Positions 59,472 through 64,000 of a DNA stretch of 64,000 bases are shown here, piece by piece. The stretch is from Trichoplax adhaerens (lineage: Eukaryota; Placozoa; Uniplacotomia; Trichoplacea; Trichoplacidae), in assembly GCF_000150275.1 (NCBI RefSeq), contig NW_002060959.1, forward strand, positions 440,172 through 504,171. The letters run 5' to 3'. The notes under the pieces are model-generated. The model worked only from the letters and a program-made list of their open reading frames with translations, was not told the DNA's origin and made no database searches. Numbering within the stretch: the first letter of the stretch is position 1; each line of letters begins with the position of its first letter. Made by a program: the position numbers and the translations under genes.

Positions 59472-61647
59472 ATGTCCACCAATACCGATCGTATCGATAT
59501 TGATAAACCAAGATGGGATCAGAACACATTTATGGGCAGATTTAAACGTTTTTTCAATGTTACCAATCCCATGAATGGACTACACTCCGATAAGGAACTA
59601 TTTCAAGCCAAGGAACTCGTGGAGGCATACAGGTTCCTCAACTATTTTCAATGCATCGTTAATCAGAGTTGTGCTTACTTTGTAATAGCCTAGTCGTCCT
59701 CACCGATAGCAATACTGTGCATCTGTCAACACTAGGGAAAACCGTGAACCTCCAGGAACAACCTTACAGCAAATCCGCCAGGCTAAAACCATCTACGATT
59801 CAGCCTTTCACCCCGATTCTGGAGATTTAATGAATGTTATCGGTAGAATGTCTTTTCAAGTCCCTGGCGGTATGATCATTACTGGCTGTATGCTGCAGTG
59901 GTACAGGTAAGCTTTGCAGCCTAGTATCATTCGACCCACACTCATGTTATATTTCGGACGTAAATCACTTACTGTATATTCGATAGTAGAAGAAACAGTA
60001 GACTAATCATAGTTGAATCATGCTTACAAGATGGTAATATGATTCTGATGTACTATAGCGTGATTATTTGATCGTCATGAATGATCAATTTAGGACGATG
60101 CCGGCGGTTGTCTTTTGGCAATGGATTAATCAGTCTTTCAATGCCTTAGCCAACTATACTAATCGAAATGCTAAATCGCCTATATCCACCACGTAAGTTA
60201 GACTGCTTTATAGTAATAGGAGATACTGACAGACTGTACGTCTATAAACTGCAGAGTTTTAGATTAATCTTGCACCGTTATTAACATCAAACATATCCAA
60301 CCCTGAACTAGACAATTAGGTGCAGCCTATGTCTCGGCTACGAGCGCCGCAGTTGCTACCGCTTTAGCTTTAAATTCTTTAACCAAGGTAAATAAATATC
60401 TTATATACGAGTACCAACAAACACTATATCATATTATCTGTAATTACTTCTTCTTCTGTACAACATATATCAATGCCAAATTAGCGAGCCCGCCCAGTAG
60501 TTGCTAGACTAGTCCCGTTTGCTGCTGTTGCTGCAGCGAACTGTGTCAACATTCCTCTTATGAGGCAAAGGTAACGGATACATTTTAAATTTCACTAGCA
60601 GTGCTAGAATAGAATATTCTATCTTATAGCGTTCTATTCTGTGACGTTGTTTAGGGAACTACTAGACGGTATTATAGTAACCGATCAAGACGGAAACAAC
60701 ATTGGGGAGTCTAAGGTTACTCGAACTTGAGAATAACAATGTTGTTGATATGGCTAACTTAAAGACTACTGTATCACACAAATGTATATTGATACATCGA
60801 CAAACGAGCTACTACATCAAATTTGTATATTGATATTCAGACTCTATTGACTATTAGGTCGCTGCTAGAAAAGCAATCTCTCAGGTTTGCGTTTCAAGAA
60901 TAACTATGGCTGCTCCTGGGATGAGTGAGTTTCCTGAAGTGAATTAGGCAGTTTATAATTGTCACTCTTAATGAGTAAATGGCCCTTTAATAATTGAATT
61001 AAACGCTTAAAATTTCATTGCTAGCTTTTTTACCCTTTTTTATGGAACGATTTGATAAGACACCATTCATGAAGGTTCGTTCAATGTATTCGTTTTGTCC
61101 AAGATGTAGGTAATGTAAAATAATTTCATTGAAATTATGTCTTATAGAGATTTCCCTTTCTTGGAGCCCCAATACAAACATTTTTCGTCGGAATGTTGTA
61201 AGTTTTAATTTCTAAGAGATGACCATCAAATTAAAAGTTTTCATAAAATACTATTATGATAGCTTAGCGTTCACTGGCATAGCGACTAATTATTTGATTC
61301 TTTGATCTGCACTAGCTTGTAGTTGTAATTTTGGTAAATCTTGTAAGTAGGGCTTATCATAATGTTTTACCGCTGTGTGTTTCAGCTTAATAGTAATGAC
61401 TCCAGCTGCTTGTGCCATTTTCCCTCAAAAAAGGTATGCTCATATTTCTATGAAATACCGAAAAAACCATAATCTTCAATCAAGATTGATTAATATACAC
61501 AAAGCACTTCTAAAAAAAAGTATCCCATTTCCATTCTCTATTTTTAGTTCTCTTCAAACTGACAAGTTGGAATCACAGTTGCAGGAAATTATTTCTAAAA
61601 AGTACGATAATTCCATTGAAAAGGTTTACTTCAACAAGGGATTATAA
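59472..61647 (+). CDS. SFXN1: sideroflexin (mitochondrial serine transporter family)
   Basis: Exons: 59472-59632, 59736-59906, 60094-60192, 60312-60387, 60485-60570, 60655-60715, 60858-60924, 61025-61074, 61148-61197, 61386-61433, 61548-61647; 322 residues, the usual family length, all phases agree. The N-terminus has the signature [11 protein letters not shown]. Then come [51 protein letters not shown], hydrophobic helices, and the conserved end V-Y-F-N-K-G-L. Sideroflexins are inner-membrane carriers; SFXN1 and SFXN3 move serine into mitochondria for one-carbon metabolism. It is closest to the SFXN1/3 group by motif; the exact orthologue is not resolved. Confidence 0.96.
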
Positions 61648-62263
61648 ACAACATGCTGAAGATTGTTATTATTCATAGCGGTCACGATAGGTTGGTTTAG
61701 TACTATTTAACTTAACTTATATTATTTAACTCGCGTTTTACCTTCGAGTCTCGAGAAATTTTAAGTACTAGTGGAATATACTGCAATATCCGTTGGTAAT
61801 GGATATCTGCAGTTAATAACGCTTAATGTCGAAATCAGGCTACAAATCCCAAATGAAGGATTTCTAAATGCCTGTGAAATATTATGATGAAAGTAAAGAT
61901 GACTACTACATTAGTAGCTCGTGTAAATGAAAGCTACATAGGTCTAAATAATTGAATTTTACTATGTCATAAAAATTCTGTTTAATTATATTGAAAAGAT
62001 ATCAATTCTTTTTGATGTGTATTTGTCAGTGTTACTCTTTGTAACGTCACATTGTACCTAGAATTATGACTTAAACACTCATCATCTTATAAGCGTAAAC
62101 CGCAGAATTTGTGCCATGTATACGTTTGTTTCATCAACTAGAACTTACGTATATAGCTAGAGTACATCAACTTTACATTAATTCATTCGTAGTAATCAAA
62201 TTATAGTGCTTTCCTAACTTGTAGAGCATGGTTAATTTTTCTGGTGGTTTACGATGAAATTAA
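61648..62263. other. intergenic, nothing recognised
   Basis: AT-rich 3' flank of sideroflexin facing a minus-strand exon. No gene seen. Confidence 0.5.
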
Positions 62264-62483
62264 TTAAAAATTGCGTAGGTCTGTTTTTACAGTATTAATA
62301 AATTGAATGAAAATAGTAATACAGGTTTCTAATCCAGCGTTTATATGCTTTGACACATGAAAATTATTATTATGTGCTAGCCGAAGTAGTTCCTGTTGTG
62401 TCACTATCCCAAATACTTTAGATTTTTTGCTATGTTGTATAATACCCTGCGCACTTTGGCCATCCATGTCTAAAATGTATTTC
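62264..62483 (-). CDS. terminal exon of an unidentified gene
   Basis: A minus-strand frame follows a good acceptor (CTTTTTAG|G at 62484) and runs 73 codons to TAA. It reads K-Y-I-L-D-M-D-G-Q-S-A-Q-G-I-I-Q, then V-F-G-I-V-T-Q-Q-E-L-L-R-L-A-H, then N-N-N-F-H-V-S-K-H. Composition is protein-like, but I recognise no family. Upstream exons are not identified; a possible short one (S-D-R-A-S-L-F-T-L-A) is near 62590-62632. The final 15-20 residues may be intron if a donor such as ACT|GTAAAA is used. Confidence 0.45.
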
Positions 62484-63653
62484 CTAAAAAGCAAATAGTA
62501 TATTGTGTTACTTTCCTAAAATACACGTAAGGTAAGTGTCAAGGTTGTTATGCAATGCCTTGCTTGCTGGTACTATCTAGATCTAGAATGTATACCGCAT
62601 GCAAGAGTAAATAGAGAAGCTCGATCCGACAAATACTGCAATCTATTTCAATAAACTCACAACGCCATTTTATCTAATTCATTCATTTTATTTCTTAAAA
62701 CGCAATTATCTATATAAATATGGACTGAATAATTTACTGAAGACCACTACCAATCATTAGTAATGAATAATGACAATAAATTACTCTTTACAGTAAATAA
62801 TATGGAAAGATGCAGGTACAGACTTCTTGTTATCTTTAACAATATTTCAAAACATACTAATTTATTTACTATTAAAACGGCAGAAAGCATACCAATAGCA
62901 ATTACTAGTAATGCATTCGATTTTCTCAATATAATGAATATTAAACACAATTAAGTGCTAGTACAACATGCTACAATTCGTTCTAAATTTTCTTAGGGTA
63001 CTGAATCACGGCTCTGAATGCGCCCATTAGCTATTTTTATAATCAATGTTATTACATACAATGAGGCTTCAGCCATCGCTTATAATTAGCCACTAAACGG
63101 AATATCATAGCCGATAATTTATATTCTGACATAAACGTTTGACTATTTTTTCTCATACAAGCAATGGTGTATAACATGAGCTGCCATGATACGCAAAGTT
63201 AGGCGACACAAGCTTCAACTGTTACCATTTGTTAATATATCGACTTAATTTTGATTTAATATGTTAAGCGCTCTCGGTATGGGTACAAATTTTTCACATG
63301 ACTGCAATTAATATATTAATATCTTATGTTACAGCAGGCGATTAAAGTGAACTATTCCTATTACGCTATGAGCAAAATTTTGCTACGTAGGATTGTACTT
63401 TTTGATTTAACTTATAATTACTGTATCAAAGCAGGCAAAAATGTTAGTGTTTGTTGTTATTTAAATGGATAACAAGCTAAATACAATCACACATTCTACA
63501 TTGATAAAACTACTGTATCATTAAACTATAAGTGATGAAAATAATCTTTAGCGACAGAATCACCAATTGAAACACGATTTCAATCCTATCAGCGAGCTAG
63601 TCCAAAACACTGTACAAATTGATCAACTTTCCAAGTAATTTAAAACCTGTCTG
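62484..63653. other. gap before the BNIP3-like gene
   Basis: No supportable gene. Frames of 63-67 codons at 62747-62954 overlap on both strands and are AT-driven. Confidence 0.45.
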
Positions 63654-63910
63654 TTACCATAATTCAATGCCCTCGCCATTGGAACTTGCAAAACGTTTGC
63701 CAATAAAGAAACTGTATTAAATAGAATTAGAACCATGTTAATACCGATCCCTTTTTAGGTCTACGATTATGAAAGCATGAATGTGTTGATAATTAATAGA
63801 TATAGAATGGTATATTTAGTAATACAGTATAGGCTAATTGCAAGATTACATACCCAATACCAAGAGTTAACAAATGAGTTAGTATTAACGTTGGTAGCAA
63901 AAGTTTCCAT
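63654..63910 (-). CDS. BNIP3: BNIP3/BNIP3L-type mitophagy protein, last two exons (5' part outside window)
   Basis: Exons 63854-63910 and 63654-63711 join in phase to encode W-K-L-L-L-P-T-L-I-L-T-H-L-L-T-L-G-I-G, then F-F-I-G-K-R-F-A-S-S-N-G-E, ending I-E-L-W. This matches the C-terminal membrane anchor of BNIP3/NIX: a Leu-rich helix with a small-residue G-x-x-x-G core and the I-G-R/K-R cap, which inserts in the outer mitochondrial membrane and dimerises. The LIR motif that recruits LC3 and the BH3-like region would be encoded beyond the right edge. The helix His position (T-H-L-L) is conserved. The fragment is short, but the match is position-specific. Confidence 0.78.
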
Positions 63911-64000
63911 CTGTCAAAATTTTAAAATTAATTACTATTTCTTCATTAGCAAGTATACTACGATAATACTTAATTCAGTAAAGAATGATACTTATAGGAA
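63911..64000 (-). other. BNIP3-like gene, intron reaching the window edge
   Basis: AT-rich sequence 5' of the membrane-anchor exon on the minus strand. No further exon is visible before the end of the window. Confidence 0.5.

Noticed and set aside
62747-62954. Complementary frames on both strands (63 and 67 codons)
   Set aside because: Typical of AT-rich random sequence; no splice or family evidence.
1-64000. Bacterial origin suggested by long intronless TPR genes
   Set aside because: Neighbouring genes have many GT-AG introns and animal-specific families, and TATA and poly(A) signals are present.

Overview
The window looks like nuclear DNA of an early-branching animal. It is AT-rich, its protein genes are split by many short GT-AG introns (about 50-700 bp, a few longer), and the families are animal ones: PERK, ARL3, mitochondrial release factor, IDH3 subunit, sideroflexin and BNIP3. 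A placozoan (Trichoplax or a relative) fits best. That is inferred from gene style, not from a database match.

Region 1 (1-20.4 kb) is a tandem family of mostly intronless tetratricopeptide (TPR) genes of the kinesin-light-chain type. It holds a 3' gene end at the left edge, a broken C-terminal fragment, a 1,357-residue gene on the minus strand with 28 gap-free 42-residue repeats, a minus-strand TPR pseudogene, a 705-residue gene and two short paralogues (261 and 257 residues). The full-length members share a divergent N-terminal TPR block, so they descend from one ancestor. Decayed copies lie between the live genes.

Region 2 (20.9-42.3 kb) is a minus-strand array built from the ER stress kinase PERK. 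One copy is complete: 22 exons with consistent phases, 1,032 residues, with signal peptide, luminal sensor, membrane helix and a kinase with every key motif. Downstream of it lie at least two more partial copies and loose luminal-domain relics with nonsense codons, exon deletions, and an in-place inversion of part of the kinase-insert exon that was later duplicated.

Region 3 (42.3-64 kb) holds ordinary single-copy genes: a mitochondrial RF1-type release factor (-), ARL3 (+), IDH3B (-, first exon not placed), a sideroflexin (+, 322 residues), an unidentified terminal exon (-), and the last two exons of a BNIP3-type gene (-) at the right edge. Four of these six act at mitochondria (MTRF1L, IDH3B, sideroflexin, BNIP3); nothing suggests they are co-regulated.

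Two unexplained layers remain. One is clusters of a palindromic TACAGTACTGTA-like motif in GC-richer gaps (42.5-43.0, 47.0, 57.7-58.4 and 59.3 kb). The other is many local tandem duplications, from a perfect 128-bp pair to diverged 200-bp pairs. Exon coordinates were derived by hand from splice signals, reading-phase continuity and recalled protein families; no alignment was run.
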